Positions 1 to 12,100 of a DNA stretch of 64,000 bases are shown here, piece by piece. A program made the translations under genes and the position numbers. The stretch is from Cercophora sp. LCS_1 (Eukaryota; Ascomycota; Sordariomycetes; Sordariales; Lasiosphaeriaceae), in the NCBI GenBank assembly GCA_036250225.1, contig JAPZLL010000008.1, positions 124,001 to 188,000 of the forward strand, in the 5' to 3' direction. The notes under the pieces are model-generated. The model worked only from the letters and a program-made list of their open reading frames with translations, had not been told where the DNA came from and searched no databases. The stretch's first letter is position 1; each line of letters opens with the position of its first letter.

Positions 1-1009
1 TTGCTCTACCGCCCAGGCACAAAGGATCGCGCCGTGCCCGCTCAACAAGCCGCAGACCTCGGGCTCGCCAGTTAGCAACAGTTTTGTCACGGAGAACGAG
101 AATGATCTCAGCAGGCTGGCCGAGAAGATGTAGGCCGAGGAGCCAGTTGTCATCAACGCCAACTCCATTTCCTGCGATGTGCTGACCACTGGCAAATGCC
201 CGCACCCGGAAGATTGCGAGGAGATCAAGCAGCCGACAATAACAAGGAGCGCGAACGAGACAAACATCGCACTGATAGAGCGGCGTATTTTGACCGTGCT
301 CGAAACTGGTCGTAACGCCTCCAAAGCGATGCTCAAGGACCTCTTTTACACTGGCAACATCTCACACTGGCCCTCGCTGCTGACTACCGGAACCGCCTAC
401 CAGTCACCCATAGCGAATTTCTTCAACCATGGCCGTTTCTACTGGATCCTCGTCGATGCTTACAGCTACGAGCAATGCAAGATTCCAAACCGGCCCGCCG
501 CCAGGTGGATCAACAGCGCCTGCTACAGCCTTGAGGGACTTGGAGACCGCACCCCAGACATGGTGGACGGGTCCTTCGATGCCAGCCACGATATGTTCAG
601 CAAGCCTGTGGACGACGATCAGGTGAGCAACCTGGAAAAGTACGGCGTCGACCTCCAGGAGCTGTATTTAAACAGCAGGATGTGCCAGACCCGCAACAAC
701 GATTTCGACGGCACCGTTGAGCTCGACCCCGATATGGCCACCATGAGCTCGAAACTGCCGGGCTGCTTCTACAGCCTCCCGGTCTTCCATGTTCGGCCTC
801 AGACGATGAAATACTACAATGGCAGGGAGGTCTGGGGTGGTTTGCAGAGCACGCCTTGTCACGTCCTTTCGACGGGCAAAGCCTTTCCCGACTATGTCAA
901 GGACATGATCGTCAATGGTTGGTACTGCCGTTATAAGGAAAGACTGGACCGCGGCTACCAACTCATCTGCCCCGGCCACGGCATGGCTCCCCCAGTAGAG
1001 TGGTTCTAA
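1..1009 (+). pseudogene. 3' part of an unrecognised protein frame interrupted by an in-frame TAG
   Basis: A long open frame (phase of base 2) enters from the left edge and ends at TAA 1007-1009. It is broken by one TAG at 131-133. The translation on both sides of the stop looks like real protein: acidic and polar before it, then a Cys-containing stretch (CDVLTTGKCPHPEDC at about 173-217) followed by about 260 residues rich in aromatics and with spaced cysteines. There is no suitable ATG in frame just after the stop, so translation restarting there is unlikely. One base change, CAG to TAG, would explain the break. An alternative is a 72-nt intron (donor GTTAGC at 71, acceptor GAG ending at 142) that removes the stop in frame, but that acceptor is weak. 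I do not recognise the family; the cysteines would suit a secreted fungal protein. The true 5' end lies outside the window. Confidence 0.5.
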
Positions 1010-2835
1010 TTGTTATTTTTTTTTGTATCTTCTTTTGGGTGTTCTTCCTGCTTTCCTTTCCCCCCTGCTTTTGGGCCAAGCCTACTGCCATGTTCCTATG
1101 TACGTACCTTTGCCTATCAATCCTGCATCTATTTTGGTTCCTCGAGCTTCGATACGTGGTGAATATAATCGACTTCGACACGGTATCCATCCGCGTCAGT
1201 GAGAAGTACACGGGCAGCGTGACGCACAACCCCTCCGCCTGCCTCGCATTCTGTAGAGAGCGAACCAGATACGCGCCAGCCACGGCCTCCAGCCGTGGGG
1301 TGTGCAGCCAGGCTGCCTGTTGTCCATGTTTACTCAGGTAGGTAGGTAGCCTTCTCAGGGGTACGCACACAAACATACGATGGTCAGACGGTAGCAAGCG
1401 TGAATATTATCATCATAATCGTCATTTTGGTTGTTCTCCATGTCGAGAGTGGAGGAGTACAAGGCATTGACAGCAGCAAAACTACACGAGACTTGAATAG
1501 CATTGTCCGTACGCTGAGGTGGAAGCCGGGGTCTGTCCCGAGGGGTGGCGGGCTGCCTCGGGGAGACGGAGACTGCACACCTGAGTAGGTAAGGACCGAG
1601 ATCACCGCAGCGTTTTTTGATTTTCAACGCCCTGTCGACGGTCAAGAACAGGTTCGTGACTTGAGTTTGTTGTTGTCACTCAATCACTAAGCTGGCCGCC
1701 CTGGGCTGCCCACAACGCTGGTGAACACCAATAAGTAACCCCGGTCAGCCCCTCAATGCCCAAGCCAGTAGAAAGCCGTATTCATTTTTCTCATCTCATC
1801 ATGTCCTTTTCATCATCATGCACCTACCTAGAGCAGTGGGACAGCCCCTTGAGCACGCACCACCCCTTGAAGCGTTGCGACAGGAGAGTCTACAAGGCAT
1901 ACATCTAGATGTTCTTGTATGTATGCAAGAATCGAATCTCGGGCATGTGTCTGGTACCTACCTAGGAGAGAGCTCACCAGTCCTCGATGAAGGACCTGAA
2001 ATGGGGGTTGGGAAAAGGCATTACAAACAAAACCTGTTTGTTCGTTGGCATGCATCAACGTCGACTTTTCTCTCCTAATGTGCAATGCAGGGGAACCTCA
2101 GCAAGCAGGCCAGCAGTGTGGGTTTCAGGGTTCTTGCATAAGGTAATGGAGATCGAAAGCGGAAGAGGTCGCAGATGGGATCTGCAAGTGAGATAGGGTT
2201 AGGGGGGGGTTTTTTTTTCTTGAACCGAACAAGAAGGTGATTGGGAATGGATTTTGACAAACCTTAGGTTGTCTGCTGAACTCGATGTTGCTATGTAATT
2301 AATGTAAATAGTGGTGTGAAGAGATTGTCAAACTGCGAGGGGGTTGGGTGTGACGCCCATGGCTTTCAGCCAACTATCAGGTTGAAGTCAACCATCTTAG
2401 TCACCACCGCTGGAAATGCTAAGTTTCTCTTCAAAAAGCGAAGGCGGTGCTGCGCTGTCGGCCGCCGGCGAGGCAGGCTCCCGGGAACGGCCCGTTTGCC
2501 GGGCCTATTTCATGTTTCACGACACCATAACCCTGGATCGGGGCGGAAACACGCAGGGTGAAACCAATCTTTTTTTTTCTTTTGCAGCATTTCTCTCTAA
2601 AGAAAAGAGTGCGGGTTTGGGTTTTGACAAGCCGTTTGCTCTTGACCCGGCCATGTGACAGTAATGTTTTGCCCACTGTTGACAGCGTCTCGGATGTGCA
2701 AAAGGCCCTTTCCAAGGAGATTCGGGCCGCCTGCATCCCAACCAGCGAAGACAAACGGGAACGGGCATCGCTGGCCGACTCACTGACTACACCAACTCCC
2801 CCCCATTCGCCGGGGCCAAAAAAAGGCCGCATAGA
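1010..2835. other. intergenic, no gene seen
   Basis: Only short, compositionally odd frames occur here. It holds several copies of an ACCTACCTAG-like motif (1337-1349, 1821-1831, 1953-1968) and a homopolymer junction of G8 followed by T10 around 2201-2219. It lies between two 3' ends, that of the left-edge frame and that of the CCDC124-like gene on the other strand. Confidence 0.6.
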
Positions 2836-4078
2836 CTAATCCCTTGCCGCAAGGCGTCCCTCCGTCTTGCGCTTCTCTTGCTCGACCACCCTGGCTATTT
2901 CGTCCTTGGTCGCATCGTACGCCACCGACACTTGGTTCATGGGATTCTCGGGGCTCTTCTCAAACTCCTTCCTGATCTTCTCCTTCTTCTGATTGAGCCT
3001 CAGCCCCGCACCGCTCCCGTCCACCTCCATCTCTTTGAGGCGTCTTTCCTCAAAGACAGCATACGCTGCCTTTCTTCTACGCTCGGGGTGACGGTCGAGC
3101 TTGGTGCCTGACGACCCATGGTCGTCGAGACCGAGGGCGTCCAATGCATCGTCAATGTTTGTCGCCACGATCCCGGTCGCCTTTTTGCTGCCGCCGTCAT
3201 CGTCGAGCTGTGACAGGTCCAGGCCTCTGGTCTTTTTGACAGCCGTTTTGGCGTTCTTTGGCGCCGATCTCCCAGGAGTACTCTTCTCTTCCTCAGCAAG
3301 CATGGCTTCCCTCTCCGCCTTCTTGCGCGCCAGTTCGGCCTTTTTGGCAGCCTCAGCTTCCCTGTGCACCGTGTTAGTACGGGATACCTCCTTGTACTTT
3401 GCCTGCCGGCAACAGGGCATCACGCTCGGCCGCCGACCCCCTTGCCATTACAGCCCCCCATATTGCGACCGGGACACCAGCATACAGCAGACTCTGATCG
3501 CTGGAAAAGCAGCCATGAGTCATATGCTGAGCGAGGGGAGAAAGACATGGCGTCCGGTCTTGTGCTTCCCCGGTCCTGTTCCCCTCTGGGCGCCGATGCC
3601 GGCGTGCCTCACCGGACCTGATTGCCCGGCCTGCAGCAAGACCGGTGTGTGAAGACACGCGGCGTAGCACATGGCTGCCCTGCTAGCTTGCCAATGTCTC
3701 GATCATGCGAGACGGATCGCATTCCAAGAAGCGGAGCGCACTCGGCGGCAGTGCTCACCGGGGTGCGTTGCCTCGGAGGAACCTTTGAAGCGCAGGCCGC
3801 AGGGTGATAGGGTAGCCAGTAACAATAGGGGGCGCATTGGAATCCAGCTTTGGATCTCTACGCCATGGGGATCCGGGCATCAAGGAAAGTTGCAGACGGA
3901 CAAAGCACCCGGAGACTCACTTTTTCGCGTTGGATTTGGCCCCCTTGCCCCATTCCGCGGCTTCGGCAGCCTCCCTCTTGGCCTCCTCGGCGGCGGCCTT
4001 GCTGGCCGCAGCCTCAGCCTTCCGGGCCTGACCTTGGGCCTTCTTGCTGTTCTCTCCACCCGCCTTCTTCCCAGCCAT
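2836..4078 (-). CDS. CCDC124: CCDC124/Lso2-type ribosome-associated coiled-coil protein
   Basis: Two exons, 4078-3921 and 3361-2836, give 227 residues. The start is the ATG at 4078-4076, opening MAGKKAGGENSKKAQG, the typical N-terminus of fungal CCDC124 homologues. Exon 1 is an Ala/Lys/Glu-rich helix; exon 2 continues it and then carries the conserved C-terminal block with PENPMNQVSVAYDATKDE near residue 200. Splice signals are very clear: donor GTGAGT at 3920, branch site TACTAAC, acceptor CAG ending at 3362, and the codon phase is restored exactly. Family members (human CCDC124, yeast Lso2) bind the ribosome near the GTPase centre and the tRNA sites and protect idle ribosomes for restart; that role is inferred here. 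The 559-nt intron is unusually long for this genome. Confidence 0.9.
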
Positions 4079-7000
4079 GATGTCGGTCGGTTACCGTGTC
4101 CTGTCTGTGTCGGCGCTAGTGCTAGTATTGAGGCTGGCGACTTGTGACGACGACGCCGGCGACGCTGATCCTCGGTGCTGGCCCTGTTTTTGCTGCCGCT
4201 CTCTCTCTCGCCTGTTTGGGCCTGGGTCCTGCTCTGTTTCGTCAAGCAAGCGACGTGATTGATCAGCTGACCGTTGATTTGTCACTGCAGTTGCGGCGTT
4301 TTCTCTCTGAGACAGAGGGCTGAAAATGGGCGCCGCTTGGTGGTTTTGGGCTTCGGGTGGTTGGTTGTCTTGTGGGAATCGGGATCTTGGTTTGACAAAG
4401 AATCCCCGCGTGCGGCGTCGAAGACGTCTTCTGTCGCACTGCGTCAGAGGCGGGGTGGGGGTGGCTCTAACAATACCGACCTTCAAAGTGGGGTGGGTGG
4501 GGACGGATTGCGAGCAAGATGTCGCTTTCCTCCGTTCATCCACTCGGTTCCTAGGTAAGGCAGCCGAAACCGAGATGCCAACTAACTACCTTACCTATCG
4601 GCCTTCTGAACATGTAAACTGGCCTATCCGACCGATACGTTCGGGAAGCATCGTCGTGACTGAGGACATGGGCGAACCAGTTTGTCTGCAGCCTTCTTTC
4701 CCCAGTCACAAACTCGAGCCAGTCGTTTCGGCCCCCGAGTCGGGAGGCCTAGGAATAGGAGCTGTTCAAATTCCACAGTCACACCGCACCCTCGGTAACT
4801 TCGTTTGGACCAATTGCCCTGATGGTCGGGCGGCCGGCTGCTCATGACCTTCTCTAACTTTTGCCATGCTGAGTTTAGCATTTTCCGTGACCTGCGGTGC
4901 AGATTATTTGCTTCAATGTAACCGTTCAGACAGCATATGTGCACGCGTGTGAGAACAAGGTTGCCGCAAATGGAGCAAGATCAGCCCGTTCGGCACGGGA
5001 AGCCACGGAAAGGGGCCTAGATCCTTGACCGTCCCTTTCCCTTTTTACTCGGACTTACATCCGGATCATAGGATCGCCATGGGCCAAACCCGCTCAACGG
5101 CGCGCCATGTCGACACACTACGCTTCTCACGGCAGCCCTCGTTCCGGGTTCTGTGGTCAAGATGAAGGTCGGTGCAGCAAGGCTTCTAGCACCGCAACGC
5201 GACCCTCTCTGGTTGTCCGAGCAAGACATGGGGATGTGCACTCCGACCATTGACTATCAAATGTAGTGCTGCGGCGTTGAGCGCTATTATGCACGGAGCT
5301 CGACCGTTGCTGTCCCTGGACGTCGGCTGACCGCGAGCACATCTTCAGCTGCAGCAGGCAAACTTCCTGATCCCGCTCATGCTGATTGATAACAAAGGTT
5401 CGGCTCGACGCTGCGGAAGCGCCACGTGTTATTTCTTGTCGGTCAGTCAGACCCTTGAAAAGACGACGGTGTTACACAGAGTGGAGGCGCCTGCAAACCA
5501 TATTGCACGGATTCATTCCATGGCATCTGAAGTTGCCGCCAATCATCCAGCCGTTGACGCCAGACCTTTGCGTCTAGCGGTCATCGGCGTCACCTTGTGC
5601 ACCTTTGCTGTCCTGCGCCCGAGTTCTGAGCCCAAAGCTACCGCAACGCAACCTGGTGGGCACCGTCACAGCTCGCGGGATCTCCGGCCGCTGCTGGAGG
5701 CTCTTGGGGTCAAGCGTCATGTCTGTGGGAGTTCTGTTGACTGAGATGGTCAGCTATCAACCCCGCAATGATGTTGGTCGATATCCTGTGCAAGTTGACC
5801 GGTATCCCCGTTTCATTTGTTTCTTAGGAATGGGTTGTGCTGGGTGGACCGTGAAAGCCTGCAGCCATATTCTCCGGCCTGCCTGCCCCGGACTTTGACT
5901 CAACAACTTAGTTGAATGGCGCGCTTTGTCAGGGAAAAAAACGGTAGCGGCGCCAATGCGCAGTGACAGTCTCCTTATCTCCAGGCAGCGAGCGTTTTCA
6001 TGCTTCTCTGCTGCCGCTGACAACGGCGGGGGCGAAGAGGGGTGCAGATGTCGTGCCAGAGCCCGCACGTCGTGGTCGTTTGAGGGAAAAAGGCGTGTCT
6101 GCACTACTTGACGGGATTTTGGTCGTCACTTCGACCGCACAGGGTGCGGCGTGCAAGTTTCAGCGTCAGCTTGAGGGCGCTAGTTCGAAAACGCGGTACT
6201 CTGTCAAGACGACCATCTTTCGCAGACAAGGGCAAATCCACCGCATGTATCGTGGTTTGTGTGTTATGATGAGCCAAAACGTTGGGGGTGAGGCCCTCGG
6301 AACCTGCTCGACTCGACTTGGGTGCAGTCAGCCCCGATCCTCCAAGCTATCTCTCAAAAGCAAGCTGCGGGATGGAGCAAAAAAAGATGGCCGTGTGATC
6401 AAAGCCACTCCAATCGCTTCGTCCTCTCGCAAGCACCTCGCGGTTTAGGTTGCTTTCCGTGCAGAATCTGGTGAAGCTGGCGTGCTTGTAGTGGGGTGAC
6501 TTTTTTTTGGCGGCATCGACTCGCTCCCGAGACACGGCGCTGGTGACTTCCTCTTCTGAGTGGTCCGTCTCTTCTAAATCAAGCTTTGGCGGCCGGCCGA
6601 GGGAGCTTGGATGTTCGACAGCTTTGACGTAACCAAGAGCGGTTCGGCTTCCCCAAGGCACCCGGGAATGATCTGTCATTTTTCGTTGCGTGTGACAAGA
6701 GGCAGTTTATGGGCGCTCCGTCCATGATAGGCGGTCGCGCGCAAATTCACACTCGCATACACCGGCACACCCGCCCGGCCTCGAAATACCGACAGCATTG
6801 AGCAACGCGTTGACAGAAGCCCCAGAAAAAGGATTTCTGAGTCGGGCTTAGGTTGTCGGCGATCACGGATCCGCGGGGGTGCCTTGGGCCGTGCTGGGCC
6901 GAGTCGCTCCTGCCCACCGGTTCCGTTGAGGCTCGCAGGCCGGCAACAGGGCTTGTCATGCAGTAATCCCCAGGGCAACTCCACCCTGAGGACAAATGCT

Positions 7001-7854
7001 GTCCTTTTACGCGCCTCAGCGGTGCGTTTGTAGGCCAAACTGCCGCCGAGACGGGAGTTATGCAGCGCACTGATAGCCGCGCAAGAAAAGAGGATGCCTT
7101 CGTGATGGCCCAAACCAATGTCCACATCGGGTTTCAGGCCATCCGTCGTGGCTCTCCTAGGATCAAGTGCCGCCCGCAGTGACAGGGGAGTCTCGGGTGT
7201 GAAGCTGGTCGACATGCCTCATTTGGACAAGCCGACAATCCCGACATTCCCTGTGTAATCGGAGGCCGAGGGCAAAGCATACTCGCAATGAGATACGTCG
7301 TGCTTTTCGTTTCCGTTGTTGCCGAGCAGACCACACGCCATCGTGACGGCCTCAGTTCAGCACGCCACCAGGCCTCGTCAAGGCCTGGTAGCAAATCATA
7401 GCAGCGAAGAAGAGGGCCAAGCTTGGCGCCATGCGGTTGGAGTTGAGTGCTGCCAATCACCCAAACCGCTGGGCAGGTGGGTGAATGGGGGAGGCAATGG
7501 CCCGGTCCGGGCAGGGAGCAAAGGCGAAGCTCTATCGTTGCATCCCACTGTGACCGGCTTGCTTACTTGAGCGGCAAAGTGGTTTTGCTGAGACACGGCG
7601 GTTTCTGGAGGCGGCGAGGGCTGCATGGTTGTCCAGGAAGGGACTGGCTTGGGGCCGTGGGATTGGGGGTGCACTCCAACCACGTTTCTGGGACAGCTCC
7701 AGGCCGGAAATAATTATGACGTCCCCACGGGTTGCGTGGCACGCACTCTTGACCCAGAGACCGACCCAGGTAGCCGCTCTCACAGACCAGCAGGTGGAAT
7801 GGCCCTATGAACGGTCTGCTGCCGGCCTCTGTGGCTTGGGAGAGGCGAAACAGA

Positions 7855-7886
7855 CGACCGCACGACCGCACGACCGCACGATCGCA
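7855..7886. repeat. tandem 8-mer repeat
   Basis: The unit CGACCGCA is repeated four times without spacers; the fourth copy has one substitution (CGATCGCA). It lies inside the gene-free interval and has no coding context. Confidence 0.85.
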
Positions 7887-9133
7887 CGGGCGGACGGGAG
7901 CGTGGAGAAGCGCAAGCGCCGGAGCCGTCCGCTCGGAGGCGAGGGGGCCGATGCGCCCACCTGCTGGTGGGATAGCCGGTGCGGAGCGGAGCTGTCATAT
8001 CTGCTATCGCCAAGGAACAGCTGTCCCGCCCCGCGCCGCCCACAAACACGGCGATGCGGATGATTGGAGCTGTGGTGAACATCCTACCACAGTTGGGTTG
8101 GCAGACCATCCTGCGCCAGGGAGAGCTCTGCATGTTCGCAGAAGTACTGCGTCCTGCACGCTCTGTGCCGAGCCAGCTCCCGCGCGCGCGACAACTAGCC
8201 AACGAGGTTGGGCCTGCCCTGCGGCGTTGTGCGATTGATGACCTGATTTCGACAGCGAGCAAGGGCTGAACAGGATTCAAGCTGAGGAATGCACCGGGGT
8301 CTGACTTCGGACGAAGCGCTCCAGCGGCGTGAACTGACATGCCCCAGCCAGGGTTCGCGTCGAGCGTGTGCTGTGCCCGAGCCAACCGTAAGAAGTGGGC
8401 GACGATATGATGTATCGAGCCAGCCAGGCGGGCCTTGCGATTCTCACCCGCCGGGTAAGGTGTTGAGAGATCTCCGGGATGGGGACGTGAGCGGCGGTGC
8501 AGAATGCAGGGTTTCCCGACAGCGTCGGGGTCGAAAGTGAACGGGAATTGTCTGCTGGCCAGTTTTAACATCGCCAGGGTTGGAAGGCAGAGCCTGTCGG
8601 TCCGTTCGTCGATCCACCACCAGACGTTGGAGAAGCTGACTGCCGGGAAGGGAAATGTGCCAAAACGGTGGGCGTCGGGTAAATATCGGCAATACAGCAG
8701 TATCCGTACTCTCCACCGTTGACAGACGCTGTTGAGATGTGGCGGTCGTGGACTCCCGTCGTATGTAGGTCTGCTCGCTCCAAACTAGAGACAACCAAGA
8801 CATCCACCGCAAACCTTTCTACCTGTAGAGTAGTCTCAATCCCAGCCAACCCTTACTTCAGGGCGCAAAGGGTCGGCGATCATGGCGTGGGGGAGACGAG
8901 GCTCGTTCGCCTAATTGGCTCATCTCTTGGTCAGATGCCCGTTGGAAGTGTTCAATCGTCCGCGTCGGTTTCCACCGGTGCTCGATGGCTCTTTCCTCGG
9001 CTTCTACCCAGGCTCGACGAGCACTGTGTATTCTCTTCATCGAGAAATCCAGCCTGCATTCTCCGGGACGCCGATTCCATGGTGGTGGCGTCTGCCCAAA
9101 GCGTCTGCAGAACAGGTGTGGGTGGGCTGGCGT

Positions 9134-9158
9134 CGGCATCGGCATGGGCATCGGCATG
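9134..9158. repeat. short GGCATC/GGCATG hexamer repeat
   Basis: Four imperfect hexamers alternate GGCATC and GGCATG. This is a minor simple repeat in the gene-free interval. Confidence 0.7.
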
Positions 9159-12100
9159 GATGTGGGCTTCTGCGAGCCATCGTCGTCGCGTCTAGCGCAG
9201 TGTGCTCAAAATATCGAATGGCAACGATCTTGCGCTTGTTTTGACAATACCTCACGAGTTGTTTTGTCAGAACTGTCAGGCGCCGGAATCACCGACTGGC
9301 GCAGTGAAAATATCTGGTGGTTTGCGGCAAAAAGGCCTCAACTCTATTCTCCCTTCGCCCAACCGCCCCCAGCGGCGGCTGTCGCGATCCAGCCGAGCCA
9401 GCCACACGCCCTGGTTCCGTCCCATCGGAAGCTCCCCACAACTCGCCTCCTTCTGCCTCCCGCACTAGACACAAATTCAGGCTAGCGGGCTCTGGCGCTC
9501 ATTCCGAACCACCCACTCGGCTGCTCCCCCTGAGTTAGGGAACCACCCAGACGCCAACTTTTGGAGCAGAGGGAAAGTCAGCGTCAGCGTTTTTTCACCT
9601 TGTCAGGGCTAGCGCTCTTAGTGCCATCGACGGCGTCCAAAGTCCACGTGTGGTTTCAGCTTTAGTGGTCGGCATAGGCAGAAGGTGATGGCGAGGTTTC
9701 CCCTGAACGACGTCAGGAGGCAACCAAATTGGGGATGGAACTCCCGGCGATCGGACAAAGACTTTTTTCACCAATCCTCGCACAACGCGGCTGACCGCCC
9801 ATTGCCCAATGGCGCAGGGCAGATCGCAGAAGCATCGACCACGAACACGCTGATTTGATGCACGACATGCATACAGCAGACAACAAGCTGGGACGCCTCA
9901 CCCACCGATTCACCTTGGGCCAAACCCACACCGTGTGAAGATCCCGGGAATAGTCCGGAAGGCATCTGTCACTGCAACAACGCCCAACAGCTGCGACACG
10001 CCGCACCAACATGCCGATCATTTTGTGACGCTTGCCATCGCTCCCATTGCACTTTGGATGGGACTGTGACAGCCTCAGCGCATCACCTCAATTGGTCAAC
10101 ACGAAGTCACATCGCGTCCAGGCCAGTGCTCAGGCACATGACAGCCATCGCATGCGTCCCGGGAGACGAAACGCTGGATTGACCAATGAAGACTGGCGTA
10201 CCGTAAGTCCGGAACGGAACCGGAAGGCCACCTTTTTTTTTTTGCCCTGCCAGCCCACGGCTCGGTCGACTTTGGAATTGGAGGGTGGGGACGGCACGCT
10301 GGCACCTGCGATCGTCCCTCGGCCGCGTTCCACACCTAATGGGTGGGCTCCGTTCCCTCCAGCGTCTGTGATTTGTACACCGCTCTGCTGGTTGTTTTCT
10401 TTTCTGTTTCGCAACAAATTTGGCCGGAGAAAAGCAACAGGAAAGTAAACCCCACAAGAAGCCTCTCTGAAACTTCATGATGCTCTCTCCAACAAGCCAA
10501 CAATTATCTACCCTAGCACGCGTATGCCCCTTGCCAGGCCCAGCCTGGGCGGAACAGCGTTGAGAGTGCTTACCACCAGCTGCACTAATTGAGTAAGGTA
10601 ACTGCCCCACCCAGCCCCCGGCCCGACAGTCTGGTTGCTCTTTTATTATGGGGAAGTCATTTTCTGGAAGCGAATCTTCGGGGACAGGGTTTATTCCGCA
10701 GGTCATGTCATCACATCCTGCAGCGCCGAGCGGTACTTTTGCCCCAACCTCAGTTCGTTTTCCCTGCTATCACCAACTCATCAGCTGGAGGCCGACAACG
10801 AAGTTGAGACTGCCTGAGCACTCGTTGGCTGGCGCCAACCCCTGGTTCGCTGTTCGCGCAAACAAGGCCCCACGGCCTACTCCTGTGATTTTCAGTTGCA
10901 TGGTGATGCGCGGCCATCTTCTTAGCAATGGAACAACGCAGCATGGTTCCCCACTGTTTATGGGGCAGAAGAACCAACACCCTGGATGAGCTCCACGCCC
11001 CGACTCCATCGCGGGAAGAAGGCATTCCGCACGCTTGCGGAATCCCGACCACGGCGCACGCAGCATTTTGTGCGCTGAGGCTTGCCCGCCGCTAGGATCT
11101 GCTCTCCCGCAGCCGGCCGACCAGGGACGCCCGCAAGAAATCGTGGCGATGTTGCGCAGGCCTCATTGAACGGTGGAAGAATACGATGCTTCCGTCAGGC
11201 AAGATTGGCCCGCCACATGGCTCAGCGCAAGGACCATATTGATGAGAGACAAGGCGGTCACAGACTGGGTGGGCACGGAAACAGGGAAGCGATCGCGGAA
11301 AACGGCACACTAAGGTAAACTACACTACACTGAGCATGAATTCTCCGTTGTGCCAACGGGGAATGTCGAACTGAGACAGCAGGCAGCCGGGCCTCTGCGT
11401 GCCCAATGAGGAATGCCGGAGCGAGCAAAAACCATCTCCTCAAGGACTTGCATCCGCTCATTATCCCCCACCTTCTCGCTGACTGCAGGCGTTGGATGCC
11501 ACCATCACTGGCTGCGTGCCCGGGTTGGACGGGCGCGGCGGCTGCAGATATTTGCCCACAAGCAGTTGGGACAGACTCCAAGAAATGTCAATGAAGAAGA
11601 GCGGCGGAATGGCCGCTGCCCAGAGCGTGCGGGGCGGGTGCGTGGGAGAAAACGTCTTGGCCCCGCGAAGGTAACACGGATGATAAGGTGCCAGGACGCC
11701 TTATTGTGCGAGGTACACACGAGCGCGAGGCCAGCGGCTCTAGACAGTTTGGCAATCCACCTTGGTGTAACCGGGGAATAACATGGCCTTTCCGGCGGAG
11801 TCATGCCGGCCTAGTAACGAGGAATATTGAAGCATGGACGTAAGAGTAAACCCGGGAAACCGCTGCTTCCACCGGCAGCGGTCGCGTCGTCGTCAGGCTA
11901 CTAGAAGGCTCTATCCAGTCTGATGAGGCGTTCCCGTCACCGCGGCTGCCATCCAAGCGTGCAGGCGCCGATCATCCCCACAGCCCCGAAAATATCTACT
12001 TTGGTCCTTGGGAACGGGGCCGCTTACCTCGCTTGTTTGACAGTTTTCGCACGGTTCGGATGAGATGTCACCACCATTCTCATCATCGGCCCACCAAACT

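Noticed and set aside
7780..8571. 263-codon open frame on the minus strand in the gene-free interval
   Set aside because: Arg/Pro/Ser/Cys-rich with no motif, no family resemblance and overlapping open frames in other phases; expected by chance in GC-rich DNA.
10107..10706. 199-codon minus-strand frame
   Set aside because: Composition unlike protein, contains translated homopolymer runs, no splice or start context.
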